Shown one piece after another: positions 1 to 9,780 of a stretch of 64,000 nucleotides of DNA. The notes below the pieces were generated by a model that did not search any database, was not told where the DNA came from, and worked only from the letters and a program-made list of their open reading frames with translations. Both the position numbers and the translations under genes were made by a program. The stretch comes from an uncultured Bacteroidales bacterium. GTDB lineage: Bacteria > Bacteroidota > Bacteroidia > Bacteroidales > F082. The DNA is taken from the NCBI GenBank assembly GCA_947303085.1, contig CAMYXP010000002.1, positions 1 to 64,000 on the forward strand, written 5' to 3'. Position 1 is the stretch's first letter. Every line of letters starts with the position of its first letter.

Positions 1-50
1 CGCGCCGATGATACTGCACTTGTCTGTGGGAAAGTAGGTCGTCGCCAAAC
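1..50 (+). rRNA. rrf: 5S ribosomal RNA, 3' part
   Basis: The first 50 bases read as the 3' half of a bacterial 5S rRNA: GCCGATGATACTGC, then GGGAAAGTAGGTCGTCGCCA, the standard 3' strand of the closing helix. The 5' part lies outside the window, so an rRNA operon ends here. A strong terminator follows at once. Confidence 0.93.
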
Positions 51-56
51 CCATAC

Positions 57-87
57 GAAAAAGGAGCCCGAAAGGCTCCTTTTTTTG
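57..87 (+). terminator. Intrinsic terminator of the rRNA operon
   Basis: AAGGAGCC (61-68) pairs with GGCTCCTT (74-81) around a CGAAA loop, with A-run and T-run extending the stem on both sides. It lies 10 bp after the end of the 5S gene. Confidence 0.92.
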
Positions 88-101
88 TTTGAAGAAAAAA
101 A

Positions 102-136
102 CTACACACTCCTCACTCCTAACTTCAAACTTTTTC
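102..136. repeat. Degenerate 7-bp repeat array (5 units)
   Basis: Units CTACACA, CTCCTCA, CTCCTAA, CTTCAAA, CTTTTTC follow without gaps. On the other strand this reads like the GTAGAGT/TTAGAGT type array at 9824-9880. It fills the gap between the 5S terminator and the porin promoter. Confidence 0.6.
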
Positions 137-138
137 CT

Positions 139-146
139 ATCTTTGC
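139..146 (+). promoter_or_regulatory. -7 box of the porin gene
   Basis: TATCTTTG matches the Bacteroidota -7 consensus TAnnTTTG. It ends only three bases before the GTG start codon at 150, so the message would have almost no leader. Confidence 0.6.
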
Positions 147-149
147 ATT

Positions 150-2075
150 GTGAAATTTTTAAGGGTCATATTATTGTTAATAGGTATCGCAACCTGCCAT
201 TTTTCTTTGGCAGCCACTACCCTTTTACATAAAAACGACACCATTCATACCGACTCGACATTGGTGAGATATTTTTACGAAAAACATGATAATCAACAAC
301 TTGGAGATATAAAAATTTGGGATACCACTACCCTTTCAGCTTCGTTTTACGACCCAACAAATCCTTTGATGGAGTATTATCAAGAGTTGAGCAATTCAGG
401 ACACGCTCACAATAATATGGAGTTCTCCTTCCCTACTAAAATTGGATTTAACGACCAGCTTAAGGCTTACGACAAATTCATAGTTAATAAAAATAAAATC
501 ATCTACCCTATTGTTTATCAGCCATTTACAGAAGTAAGCTATATGATGGGAAGCAAAAAAGAGCAACATCTTAACGTCATTTTCTGCAGAGAATTGCTTC
601 CGAGATTTTACATAACTCTGAATTTCAACATTGACTACGCTCCATCGGTTTACCAAAGAAGTTACGCGCAAAACCAGTATTTTATCGGCAATTTCCGTTG
701 GAATACCAAAGATGAAAGATATGGCATAAGCGGCTATTATTTTAAAAATAAGATTGACGTTTATGAAAATGGCGGCATAACCTACGATTCAATATTTGTG
801 GATCTGGTTGAAGAGGATAAAACTGTTATTCCTGTTAAGTTGATGAATGCCAGCAACTTAATTAAAGTTTCAGGATTTGGAATTAACCAACATTTTGTGC
901 TTAGCCAACCTCAGCAAAAAAATGACACCGTCGCAAGAAGAAGAATCGGTCTTGGTAGAATCAGCTATTCATTTGATTATCAAAGAAATAGATATTTATA
1001 TAAAGATACTAACCTTTCAACTGGAGAATACGATATTTCAGATCCTGTTTTAAATCAAAGTGAGACTTTTGACAGCATTACTTTTTATACGATTAGAGAT
1101 GGAATCAGTTGGAATTCATTGAGTTACGGCAAATATAACAACGATATCCCTTTCTATCTGACTTTCGGAGCCGAGCATAATTTCACACATCACAACGGTT
1201 ATTATGAAATAATTACAGGAAAGCAATTCGGACAGATTGATTATCAGAATGTCAGAGCAAAAGCCGGAATTATCATAAATTTATTCAAATCGACAAGAAT
1301 CACTGGCAAGGGAGAGCTTATTTTTGGCGGTTATCATGAAGGAGATTTCCTGTTGGACGGTCAGTGGAAGCAGTATTTGGGAACTTATAAGAACAATTTC
1401 GGAGCTTTCACGTTTGATGTTAATCTTTCAAGGAAATCGCCGGATTGGTTTGAAGAGACTTATTATTCGAACAATTTCAGATGGAACAACGATTTCAGTC
1501 CGGCGACATATATGAAGCTTCAAGCGGCATACGAGTTCCATAATATTAAAATAGGTGTAAAACAGACGACGATTGACCATTACATTTATTTCGCGGAGAA
1601 CTCGAAGCCGGCTCAATACACAGGAACGCTTAATATTTCATCAGCTTTCGCAAAATTTAACATAAAGCTGTGGCATTTCGACATTGGCGGCATTGCATCA
1701 ATGCAAGTGGCTGATAATGAGAGTGTTATGCATCTTCCATTGTTTTATGGAAAATTGAAATTAGGATGGAACATCACCTTAGTTAAAGGCATCTCTATGA
1801 TGCAGCCTTCGGTCGTAATCAATTATTTTACAGAGTATTACGCCGACGCATATATGCCAGCGCTAAGAACGTTCTATCTGCAGAACGACGTAAAAATAGG
1901 AAATTATCCTTTCCTCGATTTCTTCCTTTCGATAAAAGTGAAACGCGCGAATTTGTTTGTCGGATACACAAACATTTATTCATTGTCAAATGACAACAGA
2001 TATTTCACAACACCGCATTATCCGATGAGGGATTCGAAATTCATTTTCGGAGTAAAATGGCGCATGTACCAATAG
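150..2075 (+). CDS. Putative porin, outer-membrane beta-barrel
   Basis: 641 residues beginning with a signal peptide (residues 1-21, hydrophobic core VILLLIGIAT, cleavage after SLA). The mature chain is rich in alternating aromatic and polar residues and reads as a long series of amphipathic strands. The region NSGHAHNNMEF followed by IYPIVYQPFTEVSYMMGSKKEQH matches my memory of the Bacteroidota putative-porin family (Porin_10). Its role would be diffusion of small solutes across the outer membrane. The only start that keeps the signal peptide is GTG at 150. It stops directly against the stop codon of the convergent DjlA-like gene. The family call is from motif memory; substrate unknown. Confidence 0.75.
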   Translation: MKFLRVILLLIGIATCHFSLAATTLLHKNDTIHTDSTLVRYFYEKHDNQQLGDIKIWDTTTLSASFYDPTNPLMEYYQELSNSGHAHNNMEFSFPTKIGFNDQLKAYDKFIVNKNKIIYPIVYQPFTEVSYMMGSKKEQHLNVIFCRELLPRFYITLNFNIDYAPSVYQRSYAQNQYFIGNFRWNTKDERYGISGYYFKNKIDVYENGGITYDSIFVDLVEEDKTVIPVKLMNASNLIKVSGFGINQHFVLSQPQQKNDTVARRRIGLGRISYSFDYQRNRYLYKDTNLSTGEYDISDPVLNQSETFDSITFYTIRDGISWNSLSYGKYNNDIPFYLTFGAEHNFTHHNGYYEIITGKQFGQIDYQNVRAKAGIIINLFKSTRITGKGELIFGGYHEGDFLLDGQWKQYLGTYKNNFGAFTFDVNLSRKSPDWFEETYYSNNFRWNNDFSPATYMKLQAAYEFHNIKIGVKQTTIDHYIYFAENSKPAQYTGTLNISSAFAKFNIKLWHFDIGGIASMQVADNESVMHLPLFYGKLKLGWNITLVKGISMMQPSVVINYFTEYYADAYMPALRTFYLQNDVKIGNYPFLDFFLSIKVKRANLFVGYTNIYSLSNDNRYFTTPHYPMRDSKFIFGVKWRMYQ

Positions 2076-2843
2076 TTAGTTCATGCCGCGCTGCTTCTTG
2101 ATTCTGTCGTAAGCGTCGTTGATTTCCTGGAACTTTTTCTCAGCGTCTTTTCTGACATCTTCGCCAAGATAAGAAACCTTATCCGGATGATTTTTCTTAG
2201 CCATTTCGCGATAAGCTTTTTTAACCTCATCATCAGTAGCTGAAGGATCGATGCCAAGAATAGTATAAGCGTCGTCGACTATCTTGACAAACATCGCCTT
2301 AATTGATTCAAAATCAGAGGTATAGATATTCATATAGCGCGAAATCGACTCAATAACATCGACTTCAAGTTCATGAACCTGACCATCAGCGGAGGCGATG
2401 CCGAACAGATAATGAAGCAGTTGCAAACGTGACGAATAATCCATGTAACGCCCCACCTGCTGACTAACTTCATCAACCTTAATATCCTGTTTCAGGATTT
2501 CACGTAGTGTGAGGATATATTTTTCGGCTTGTTCCTGCCCGAAATTTGACAGGAAAAAGTGTTTCACATAATCGAGTTCAGACTTCTTGACTGTGCCGTC
2601 GGCTTTCATCACAGCGGCAGAAAGTACCAAAAGGCTTGACGAGAAATCTTTTTGTTTAGGTGTTTTGCCAAGGAATTCAGTATCTTTTCTGGTGTAGCTA
2701 CCTCCAAAATACGAGCCGAGAGCGGCACCGATAATACCACCTAAAGGTCCAAGAACCCAGAAACCCACGAAAAAGCCAAGAATACTCGGCAAACAACCAG
2801 ATCTTTTTTGTGATTGATTATTAGAGTTATTATTCATATTCAA
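2076..2843 (-). CDS. DjlA-like co-chaperone (TerB plus DnaJ domain)
   Basis: 255 residues. Residues 17-48 are hydrophobic and glycine-rich, a likely membrane anchor. Residues 68-180 contain two acidic helical units with ADGTVKKSEL and ADGQVHELE, typical of the TerB-like domain. The C terminus (about 190-255) is a J domain with the HPD triad at 219-221 (KKNHPDKV), so it should stimulate a DnaK-type Hsp70 at the membrane. This order matches DjlA. Promoter TATCTTTG lies at 2864-2871 on the minus strand. Its stop codon abuts the porin stop with no gap and no hairpin between them. Confidence 0.85.
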   Translation of the reverse strand: MNMNNNSNNQSQKRSGCLPSILGFFVGFWVLGPLGGIIGAALGSYFGGSYTRKDTEFLGKTPKQKDFSSSLLVLSAAVMKADGTVKKSELDYVKHFFLSNFGQEQAEKYILTLREILKQDIKVDEVSQQVGRYMDYSSRLQLLHYLFGIASADGQVHELEVDVIESISRYMNIYTSDFESIKAMFVKIVDDAYTILGIDPSATDDEVKKAYREMAKKNHPDKVSYLGEDVRKDAEKKFQEINDAYDRIKKQRGMN

Positions 2844-2863
2844 ATTTTATTATTAATAATTTA

Positions 2864-2871
2864 CAAAGATA
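2864..2871 (-). promoter_or_regulatory. -7 box of the DjlA-like gene
   Basis: TATCTTTG on the minus strand, about 20 bp upstream of the ATG. Confidence 0.6.
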
Positions 2872-2914
2872 CAAAAAATGTTAAAAAAATTTATGAAAAT
2901 TTAGAAATTTTTCA

Positions 2915-2922
2915 TAATTTTG
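2915..2922 (+). promoter_or_regulatory. -7 box of ppdK
   Basis: TAATTTTG followed by C; gives a leader of about 75 nt before the ppdK ATG at 3003. Confidence 0.6.
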
Positions 2923-3002
2923 CGGTTTTCAAAAAAATAGGTAACTGATTTTGTTAAAAAATTGAAAATCATATAGAAGAGTAACAATAAATTTTAAGAA
3001 AA

Positions 3003-5723
3003 ATGGGAAAAACCAAGTACGTTTATCTTTTCGGCAACCGTACAGCCGAGGGTAACTCAACAATGAAGAATTTGTTGGGCGGAAAAGGTGCAAACTTAGC
3101 GGAGATGTGTCTGTTAGGTTTACCGGTTCCAGCAGGTCTCACAATCACAACTGAATGCTGCACAGCATATTACGCTAACAACTGCCAGCTTCCAGCGGGT
3201 TTGATGGACGAGGTTCACGCAGGAATCAAGAATATGGAGAACATCATGGGCATGAAATACGGCGATGCAGAGAATCCTCTGTTAGTGTCGTGCCGTTCTG
3301 GCGCGCGCCAGTCAATGCCAGGTATGATGGACACCGTTTTGAACATCGGTCTCTGCTCAAAGACAATCCCTGGTTTGATTAAGAAAACCAACAATCCACG
3401 CTTCGTTTACGACTCATATCGTCGTCTTATCATGATGTACGCCGATGTCGTTATGGAGAAGGCTGAGGACAAGGAACCTGCAGAAGGCAAAGGCATCCGC
3501 AAGATTTTGGATGACATGCTCGATGAATTCAAAGCAAAGAAAGGCTACAAGTCAGATACAGAAATCACAGCAGACGAACTCAAGGCTTTGGCAGAAGAAT
3601 TCAAAGCTACCATCAAGAGAGTTCTCGGTACAGAATTCCCTGATGACGCAGAGCTTCAGCTTGAAGGCGGTATCAGAGCCGTGTTCAAGAGCTGGAACGG
3701 CAAGAAAGCTGTGTCATACAGAAGAATCGAAGGTATTCCTGAGGATTGGGGAACAGCTGTCAACGTACAGACGATGGTGTTCGGTAACATGGGTGAAAAC
3801 TCAGCAACAGGTGTAGCTTTCACACGTGACCCTGCAACAGGTGACAACAAGTTCTACGGTGAGTGGTTGATCAACGCACAGGGCGAGGACGTCGTGGCCG
3901 GTATCCGCACTCCTAACCCATTGAACAACGATACAAAGAACGAGAAAAACAAGAACATGCCTTCAATGGAAGAGCTTATGCCACAGACTTACAAAGAGTT
4001 ATGCGACGTTCGCGCCACTTTGGAAGACTTCTACAAAGACATGCTCGATATCGAATTCACAATTCAGGACGGTAAATTATACATGTTGCAGTGCCGCGTC
4101 GGCAAGCGTACTGGCGTTGCAGCAGTCAACATGGCACTCGACATGCTTCACGAAGGCAGAATCGACGAAGCTACAGCGGTTATGAGACTCGGTGTCAACC
4201 AGATTGACGAGCTCCTCCACCCTATCCTCGACATGAAAGACGAGAAGAACAAGAGCGTTTTGGCTCACGGTCTTCCAGCAGGTCCTGGCGGTGCGGTCGG
4301 TAGAATCGCATTGAGCAGCGAAAAAGCAATGGCATTCCGCAAGAACAAGGAAGCCAACATCCTCGTCCGTGAAGAGACCAACCCTGAGGACGTTGAAGGT
4401 ATGCGCGCTGCTGACGGTATCCTCACACAGCGTGGCGGTATGACCTCACACGCAGCTTTGGTTGCACGTGGCTGGGGCAAATGCTGCATCGTAGGTTGCG
4501 AGGCTGTCCATATCAACGAGAAAGAAGGCACTGTGAAAATCGGTGACAAGACATACAAAGAAGGCGACATGATTTCGTTGAACGGAACAAAGGGTTATGT
4601 GTACGACGGCACTGTGAAGACCATCGACGCTACAGAAAACCCACGTTTCCAGGAGTTCATGCGCTTGGTTGACAAATATCGTAAGATGGGTGTCCGCACA
4701 AACGCAGATAACCCGGACGACGCACAGAAAGCTGTGAGCTTCGGCGCTGAAGGTATTGGCTTGTTCCGTATCGAGCACATGTTCTACGGCAAGAACAGCG
4801 AGAAACCTCTTGCAAAACTCCGTAACATGATCCTCGCCAACTCAACAGAAGAACGCGTTGTGGCTTTGGCAGAACTCGAGCCTTACATCCGCGAATCGGC
4901 AAAGGCAACTTTGAAGGTTTTGGACGGTAAACCGGTGACATTCCGTTTGATGGACCCACCACTCCACGAGTTCGTTCCTCATACACTTGAGAAGCAGCAG
5001 GAACTCGCGAAAGAACGTGGCATGGATCTCAAGGAACTCCAGAAACGTATCGACGCATTGCACGAAGTCAACCCGATGATGGGTCTCCGCGGCGTACGTC
5101 TCGGCATCGTTTATCCAGAGATTTCAGAGACACAATTCCGCGCTTTGTTCGAGGCAACAGCACAGTTGATGAAAGAAGGTAACCATCCGCATCTCGAGAT
5201 CATGGTTCCTTTGACAATCAACGTGAAAGAGCTTGAGAACCAGAAAGCTATCGCAGAACGCGTCAAGGCTGAAGTTGAGAAACAGTACGGTTTGACAATT
5301 GAATACATGTACGGCACAATGATTGAGATCCCACGCGCAACTTTAGTTGCCGACAAGATCGCAGGTGTCGCACAGTTCTTCTCATTCGGTACCAACGACT
5401 TGACTCAGATGACATTCGGTTTTTCACGCGACGACGTCAACGCTATCGTTCACAGCTACATCGACCAGAAGATCATCCCTGCCGATCCATTCAACACATT
5501 GGATCAGGAAGGCGTTGGTCAGTTGGTGAAACTCGGTGTTGAGCGCGGACGTTCGACCAGAAACAACCTGAAGTGCGGTGTTTGCGGCGAGCACGGTGGT
5601 GACCCTGCATCAGTAGAGTTCTTCTACAGCTGCGGTTTGAACTACGTTTCATGCTCACCATTCCGCGTTCCGGTCGCAAGACTGGCTGCGGCACAGGCTG
5701 CAATTAAGGCTGATCGCAAATAA
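3003..5723 (+). CDS. ppdK: Pyruvate, phosphate dikinase
   Basis: 906 residues, full length for the family. It interconverts pyruvate, ATP and phosphate with PEP, AMP and pyrophosphate in the cytosol. Visible landmarks: N-terminal ATP-grasp region (GGKGANLAEM, SCRSGARQSMPGMMDT), the phosphohistidine domain with GGMTSHAALVARGWGK (His near residue 483), and the C-terminal PEP/pyruvate barrel with MYGTMIEIPRA, SFGTNDLTQMTFG and CGVCGEHGGDP (catalytic Cys near 860). With pckA nearby it points to a PEP-centred anaerobic metabolism. Its codon use is richer in G and C than the accessory genes, as expected for a highly expressed gene. An 18-bp terminator follows. Confidence 0.98.
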   Translation: MGKTKYVYLFGNRTAEGNSTMKNLLGGKGANLAEMCLLGLPVPAGLTITTECCTAYYANNCQLPAGLMDEVHAGIKNMENIMGMKYGDAENPLLVSCRSGARQSMPGMMDTVLNIGLCSKTIPGLIKKTNNPRFVYDSYRRLIMMYADVVMEKAEDKEPAEGKGIRKILDDMLDEFKAKKGYKSDTEITADELKALAEEFKATIKRVLGTEFPDDAELQLEGGIRAVFKSWNGKKAVSYRRIEGIPEDWGTAVNVQTMVFGNMGENSATGVAFTRDPATGDNKFYGEWLINAQGEDVVAGIRTPNPLNNDTKNEKNKNMPSMEELMPQTYKELCDVRATLEDFYKDMLDIEFTIQDGKLYMLQCRVGKRTGVAAVNMALDMLHEGRIDEATAVMRLGVNQIDELLHPILDMKDEKNKSVLAHGLPAGPGGAVGRIALSSEKAMAFRKNKEANILVREETNPEDVEGMRAADGILTQRGGMTSHAALVARGWGKCCIVGCEAVHINEKEGTVKIGDKTYKEGDMISLNGTKGYVYDGTVKTIDATENPRFQEFMRLVDKYRKMGVRTNADNPDDAQKAVSFGAEGIGLFRIEHMFYGKNSEKPLAKLRNMILANSTEERVVALAELEPYIRESAKATLKVLDGKPVTFRLMDPPLHEFVPHTLEKQQELAKERGMDLKELQKRIDALHEVNPMMGLRGVRLGIVYPEISETQFRALFEATAQLMKEGNHPHLEIMVPLTINVKELENQKAIAERVKAEVEKQYGLTIEYMYGTMIEIPRATLVADKIAGVAQFFSFGTNDLTQMTFGFSRDDVNAIVHSYIDQKIIPADPFNTLDQEGVGQLVKLGVERGRSTRNNLKCGVCGEHGGDPASVEFFYSCGLNYVSCSPFRVPVARLAAAQAAIKADRK

Positions 5724-5760
5724 AATAAAAGGGCGCCGCGTTGCGGCGCCCTTTTATTTT
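5722..5760. terminator. Bidirectional terminator between ppdK and the acyltransferase gene
   Basis: Perfect 18-bp stem, 5722-5739 against 5743-5760, loop GTT. The core GGGCGCCGC is flanked by A-rich and T-rich arms, so it can serve both strands. Its right edge overlaps the stop codon of the convergent gene. Confidence 0.95.
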
Positions 5761-6625
5761 AATCAAATTTATGTTTCCACCTTCTATGACTCCACAGCCA
5801 GTAATACGGATGGTTCTTTATCGTTTGTTCCAGTAATTCAACGTATTTCTGCATGATGGCGCCTTCGGGAAGTGAGTTTGGGTGTTCGCAGATTTCATGG
5901 ACATCGAGGCGGTATCTGCCGATGCGTTCTTTTACAACTTCGTAATACAAAACTGGCAAGTCGTATTTGCGGGCAAAACCTTCGGCACCGCGAATGAAAC
6001 CTGTGCGACGGTGCAGAAAATCAGTGACATAGCAGCGCTCAGGATTAGAAGGATTCTGGTCGGAGAGAATCATGTAGGCGGCAGGGATGTGATTTTCCTC
6101 ATGATATGCCATCACCTCGCGGACGTTGTCGTGGAAAACAACTTGGTCGCCGTAACGTGTTCTGGCTCTGTTGATTAGCTTTTCAAAAACCTTATTGGTA
6201 TTGTGCGCCCCCACCCCTATTCCGTGGTGCTTGAACTGCATATCGACACTCAAAACCATCCATTCCCAGTTGTTGTGATGGCTCGACATCAAAACGACAC
6301 TCTTACCTTGATCGAAATACTTATTCACCACTTCAGGATTTGAGCAATGATAACGACGTAAAACGTTTTTGCGGCTCATTGTCAGCATCTTAAGCATCTC
6401 AGCAGCAAGCTGACCAAGGTGAATATAATAAAGCTGGCGAGCCTTCCAAACCTGCCATTTGCTCCATTCTGGGAATGATTTCCCAAAATTATCGTCTATA
6501 ATCTTTCTTCTATACCTTATTATAAATGCCATCAACAGGTAAAACGGAAAACAGATTATATATAGGAGTGCCAAAGGCAGAATCGAGAGCGGATATAATA
6601 TGAAATAAAATAAAAAATAAGTCAT
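5759..6625 (-). CDS. Lipid A biosynthesis acyltransferase (LpxL/HtrB family)
   Basis: 288 residues. An N-terminal membrane segment (about 3-36) is followed by the family's acyltransferase core: [10 protein letters not shown] (His and Glu of the HX4E/D motif, near 118) and [12 protein letters not shown]. It adds a secondary acyl chain to lipid A on the inner face of the cytoplasmic membrane. The form HHNNWE is what I know from Bacteroidota members of the family. Transcribed away from pckA, with divergent promoters between them. Which of the lpxL/lpxM-type steps it performs cannot be told from sequence. Confidence 0.87.
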   Translation of the reverse strand: MTYFLFYFILYPLSILPLALLYIICFPFYLLMAFIIRYRRKIIDDNFGKSFPEWSKWQVWKARQLYYIHLGQLAAEMLKMLTMSRKNVLRRYHCSNPEVVNKYFDQGKSVVLMSSHHNNWEWMVLSVDMQFKHHGIGVGAHNTNKVFEKLINRARTRYGDQVVFHDNVREVMAYHEENHIPAAYMILSDQNPSNPERCYVTDFLHRRTGFIRGAEGFARKYDLPVLYYEVVKERIGRYRLDVHEICEHPNSLPEGAIMQKYVELLEQTIKNHPYYWLWSHRRWKHKFD

Positions 6626-6671
6626 CTATAAAGTTTTGAGCCGTAAAATTACACATTTTTTTTCAAAAGTG

Positions 6672-6702
6672 TTGTTTTATTCAAATTTTATTTGGAACTT
6701 TG
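6672..6702 (+). promoter_or_regulatory. Promoter of pckA
   Basis: TTG at 6672-6674 and GAACTTTG at 6695-6702 fit the -33/-7 pair of Bacteroidota with 20-bp spacing. Transcription would start near 6708, which rules out upstream start codons for pckA. Confidence 0.6.
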
Positions 6703-6740
6703 CATTTTATTTGGGATTAAAATCAACAATTTTAAAAGAT

Positions 6741-8372
6741 ATGGCTAAAAACATCAACGAATTGAGAGAGGCTTTGGCCTCTTACGGCATCAAGGATGTC
6801 AAGGAAATTTACTATAATCCTTCATACGAGCAGCTTTTCAAAGACGAGATGAATCCTGCTTTGACAGGTTTTGAGAAAGGCGTTGAGACAGAACTCAAGG
6901 CTGTCAACGTGATGACTGGTATCTACACCGGCCGTTCGCCTAAGGACAAATACATCGTCATGGACAAGAACTCGAAGGACACCGTGTGGTGGAACACCCC
7001 TGTTTATCCTAACGACAACCACGAAATGAGCGAGAAAGTGTGGGAAGAGGTGAAAACTCTCGCAAAGAAACAGCTTTCAGGCAAGAACCTTTATGTTGTT
7101 GACGCTTTCTGCGGCGCAAACAAAGACACCCGCATGGCTGTGCGTTTCATCATGGAAGTCGCTTGGCAGGCACACTTCGTGCTCAACATGTTCATCAAAC
7201 CTACTGAGGAAGAGCTGAAAGAGTTCAAACCGAACTTCACAGTTTACACAGCATCGAAGGCTAAAGTCGAGAACTACAAGGAGTTGGGACTGAACAGCGA
7301 CACCTGCGTGGCATTCAACGTCACATCACGCGAGCAGGTTATCTTGAACACCTGGTACGGCGGCGAGATGAAGAAAGGTATGTTCTCGATGATGAACTAC
7401 TACCTGCCATTGAAGGGCATCGCATCAATGCACTGTTCAGCAAACACTGATATGAAGGGCGAAAACACCGCTATCTTCTTCGGTTTGTCAGGCACAGGAA
7501 AAACCACCCTTTCGACCGATCCGAAACGTTTGCTTATCGGTGACGACGAGCACGGCTGGGACGACGAGGGCGTGTTCAACTTCGAAGGCGGCTGCTATGC
7601 AAAGGTCATCAACCTCGACAAAGAGAGCGAGCCAGATATCTACAACGCCATCAAACGCGACGCATTGCTTGAAAACGTTACTGTTGACGCAAATGGCAAG
7701 ATTGATTTCAAAGACAAGAGCGTGACCGAAAACACCCGTGTCTCCTATCCTATCGAGCACATCGAAAAGATTGTGAAGAACGTGCGCCCAGTGTCATCAG
7801 GCCCTGCAGCGAAGAACGTGATCTTTCTTTCAGCTGACGCATTCGGAGTGTTGCCTCCAGTATCAATCTTGACTCCAGACCAGTGCAAATACTACTTCTT
7901 GAGCGGTTTCACTGCGAAACTCGCAGGTACAGAACGCGGCATCACCGAGCCTACTCCAACATTCAGCGCATGCTTCGGACAGGCATTCCTCGAACTGCAT
8001 CCAACAAAATATGCTGAAGAACTCGTAAAACGCATGGAGAAGAGCCACGCCAAAGCTTACTTAGTAAACACAGGCTGGAACGGTACCGGCAAACGTATTT
8101 CTATTAAGGATACACGCGGTATCATTGATGCTATCCTCGATGGCTCAATCGAGAAGGCTCCAACCAAGAAGATTCCATATTTCGACTTCGAGGTTCCTAC
8201 AGCATTACCGGGCGTTGATCCTAAGATTCTCGATCCACGCGACACTTACGCAAATGTTGAGGATTGGAACAAGAAAGCTGAAGACCTCTCTGGCAGATTC
8301 ATCAAGAACTTCGCGAAGTTCACGACAAATGAGGCTGGAAAGGCTTTAGTGAAAGCAGGTCCGCAGCTTTAG
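6741..8372 (+). CDS. pckA: Phosphoenolpyruvate carboxykinase (ATP)
   Basis: 543 residues from ATG at 6741. The reading frame is open further upstream to 6636, but that stretch contains the promoter. The enzyme converts oxaloacetate and ATP to PEP and CO2; in fermenting Bacteroidales it mostly runs in the CO2-fixing direction toward succinate. Seen: [16 protein letters not shown]-loop [13 protein letters not shown] (about 247-257), metal-binding [18 protein letters not shown], and [11 protein letters not shown] near the C terminus. The gene ends in TTTAG, from which a 7-bp repeat array continues in register, followed by a GAGACG palindrome. Confidence 0.98.
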   Translation: MAKNINELREALASYGIKDVKEIYYNPSYEQLFKDEMNPALTGFEKGVETELKAVNVMTGIYTGRSPKDKYIVMDKNSKDTVWWNTPVYPNDNHEMSEKVWEEVKTLAKKQLSGKNLYVVDAFCGANKDTRMAVRFIMEVAWQAHFVLNMFIKPTEEELKEFKPNFTVYTASKAKVENYKELGLNSDTCVAFNVTSREQVILNTWYGGEMKKGMFSMMNYYLPLKGIASMHCSANTDMKGENTAIFFGLSGTGKTTLSTDPKRLLIGDDEHGWDDEGVFNFEGGCYAKVINLDKESEPDIYNAIKRDALLENVTVDANGKIDFKDKSVTENTRVSYPIEHIEKIVKNVRPVSSGPAAKNVIFLSADAFGVLPPVSILTPDQCKYYFLSGFTAKLAGTERGITEPTPTFSACFGQAFLELHPTKYAEELVKRMEKSHAKAYLVNTGWNGTGKRISIKDTRGIIDAILDGSIEKAPTKKIPYFDFEVPTALPGVDPKILDPRDTYANVEDWNKKAEDLSGRFIKNFAKFTTNEAGKALVKAGPQL

Positions 8373-8400
8373 TAATTAGACGTTAGACCTTAGACGTTAG
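8373..8400. repeat. 7-bp repeat array starting at the pckA stop codon
   Basis: Units TAATTAG, ACGTTAG, ACCTTAG, ACGTTAG directly follow the stop codon (GCTTTAG) in the same 7-bp register. Each unit carries TAG; as 7 is not a multiple of 3, the TAGs fall in all three frames. Confidence 0.75.
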
Positions 8401-8426
8401 TAGAGACGTTTCTAAAACGTCTCTAC
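8400..8426. repeat. GAGACG palindrome after pckA
   Basis: GTAGAGACGTTT (8400-8411) and AAACGTCTCTAC (8415-8426) form a perfect 12-bp stem with loop CTA. The outer seven bases GTAGAGACG recur in the gdhA terminator palindrome at 46678-46703. No T-run follows, so termination here is uncertain. Confidence 0.75.
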
Positions 8427-8456
8427 ATTTATTAAATCAACCAAATAATTAATAAT

Positions 8457-9773
8457 ATGAAAAGATTTTTAATGTTAGCTGTGGCGATGCTTTTTGCAAT
8501 GACCATCAGCGCTCAGGAGTATTATGTATCAAAGAATACTGGTAGCAACAGAGGCGACGGCAGCAAGGAAAAGCCTTACAAAAACCTCCAAAAAGCCATC
8601 GACGCTGTTCCTGAAGGCGCAACGATTTATGTGGCTGAAGGCAACTATTTCGGAATGCTTGACGCCGGTAACATCAACGTTACAAAATGCGTGAAGATAT
8701 ATGGCGGTTACAGCACCGACTTCACTACACGCGACATCTTGAAATACAGGACAATGGTTCAGCCTACAGCCGAGTCGAACGGCACCGCGAAAGGTGGTGG
8801 AACCATGATTATCAAGGTGTACAATCCGAGTGGTGACATCGTCATCGACGGTCTCTTGTTTGACCGCGGCAACTCTATTTCTTACAATGCCCGTGGCGAA
8901 GGTCAGCCCCAAGGAGTAGAAACTCCTATGATGAACCCGATTGGTTCAGCAGGAAAAGGTGGCTCGAACCTTGAGCTGACAGGTGTTTTGACAACGGAGA
9001 CAAGAGAGTTGTATCTCGACAACCCCAACTGCAAAACTATCAACATCCGCAACTGTGCTTTCGTGAATGCGCCGAATTACGGTATCGGCGGTATGTTCCA
9101 AGGCGAAGTCACCATCGACAACTGCATCTTTGTGAACTGCAGAATGATTGCATGCGATGTGATGGGCAGTAACGGACAGAATTACCAGACAGTGCATTTC
9201 ACAAACAACACAGTGCTTTTCACATGGTCACGCCTGAAAGACTACGACGACATGGGCTACGGTTTCCGTTACAACAACGGCACCAACAGTTATGTCGACC
9301 ACTGTATTATAGGCTGCAGCATATACGCCGGTCTCGACCGTGCCCGTGTGGATTCCAATAAAGAAAAAGAATCGAAGAAGATCGCAGAGACCACGAACAA
9401 TATGTTCTTCCTGAACAGACGTGCTGACGCAGCTCTCGCCGGTGGCGGCAAGTTTATAATGATTAATGTTGACCAATTTGAAGATGCCGAGCCTTTGACA
9501 GAAATCGACGGCTGCATCGGCATGTCAGACCCGAAAGTGTTCAACGGCAAATTGAATGAGGCATATCTCAAGGGATTCGCCAGTGCCACTTACAAAGAAA
9601 GCGTTGATTACCAACCAAGTTCAGCCGACAACCAGCTTCGCGCTGCTTTGGGCTTGAACAAACAAGGTTCAATCAACTCATCGTCGTCGATGTTTGCGAA
9701 CCGCTATCCATTTGAGGACGCGCTGAAACTGTTTGGGGCAGTTAAAGGATACGGAGCGCAAATGCCGAAATAA
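8457..9773 (+). CDS. Secreted right-handed parallel beta-helix protein
   Basis: 438 residues with a clear signal peptide (1-19, ending SAQ). It continues YYVSKNTGSNRGDGSKEKPYKNLQKAIDAVPEGATIYVAEG, the usual opening of right-handed beta-helix (DUF1565-like) proteins; rungs rich in N, I, V and G follow (INIRNCAFVN, VTIDNCIFVNC, VHFTNNTVLFTW). Such folds bind or cut polysaccharides, or serve as surface proteins. I see no polysaccharide-lyase catalytic signature, so activity is unknown. It stands alone between pckA and the convergent dnaN. Confidence 0.75.
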   Translation: MKRFLMLAVAMLFAMTISAQEYYVSKNTGSNRGDGSKEKPYKNLQKAIDAVPEGATIYVAEGNYFGMLDAGNINVTKCVKIYGGYSTDFTTRDILKYRTMVQPTAESNGTAKGGGTMIIKVYNPSGDIVIDGLLFDRGNSISYNARGEGQPQGVETPMMNPIGSAGKGGSNLELTGVLTTETRELYLDNPNCKTINIRNCAFVNAPNYGIGGMFQGEVTIDNCIFVNCRMIACDVMGSNGQNYQTVHFTNNTVLFTWSRLKDYDDMGYGFRYNNGTNSYVDHCIIGCSIYAGLDRARVDSNKEKESKKIAETTNNMFFLNRRADAALAGGGKFIMINVDQFEDAEPLTEIDGCIGMSDPKVFNGKLNEAYLKGFASATYKESVDYQPSSADNQLRAALGLNKQGSINSSSSMFANRYPFEDALKLFGAVKGYGAQMPK

Positions 9774-9780
9774 TCCTCAC

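Noticed and set aside
4265-4986. Several open frames antisense to ppdK (and similar ones antisense to pckA, parC, gdhA)
   Set aside because: Shadows of strongly biased codons in highly expressed genes; no recognisable domains, starts or promoters.
6636-6740. 35-codon upstream extension of pckA
   Set aside because: It spans the TTG and AACTTTG promoter elements and is phenylalanine-rich, unlike the conserved N terminus that starts at [12 protein letters not shown].
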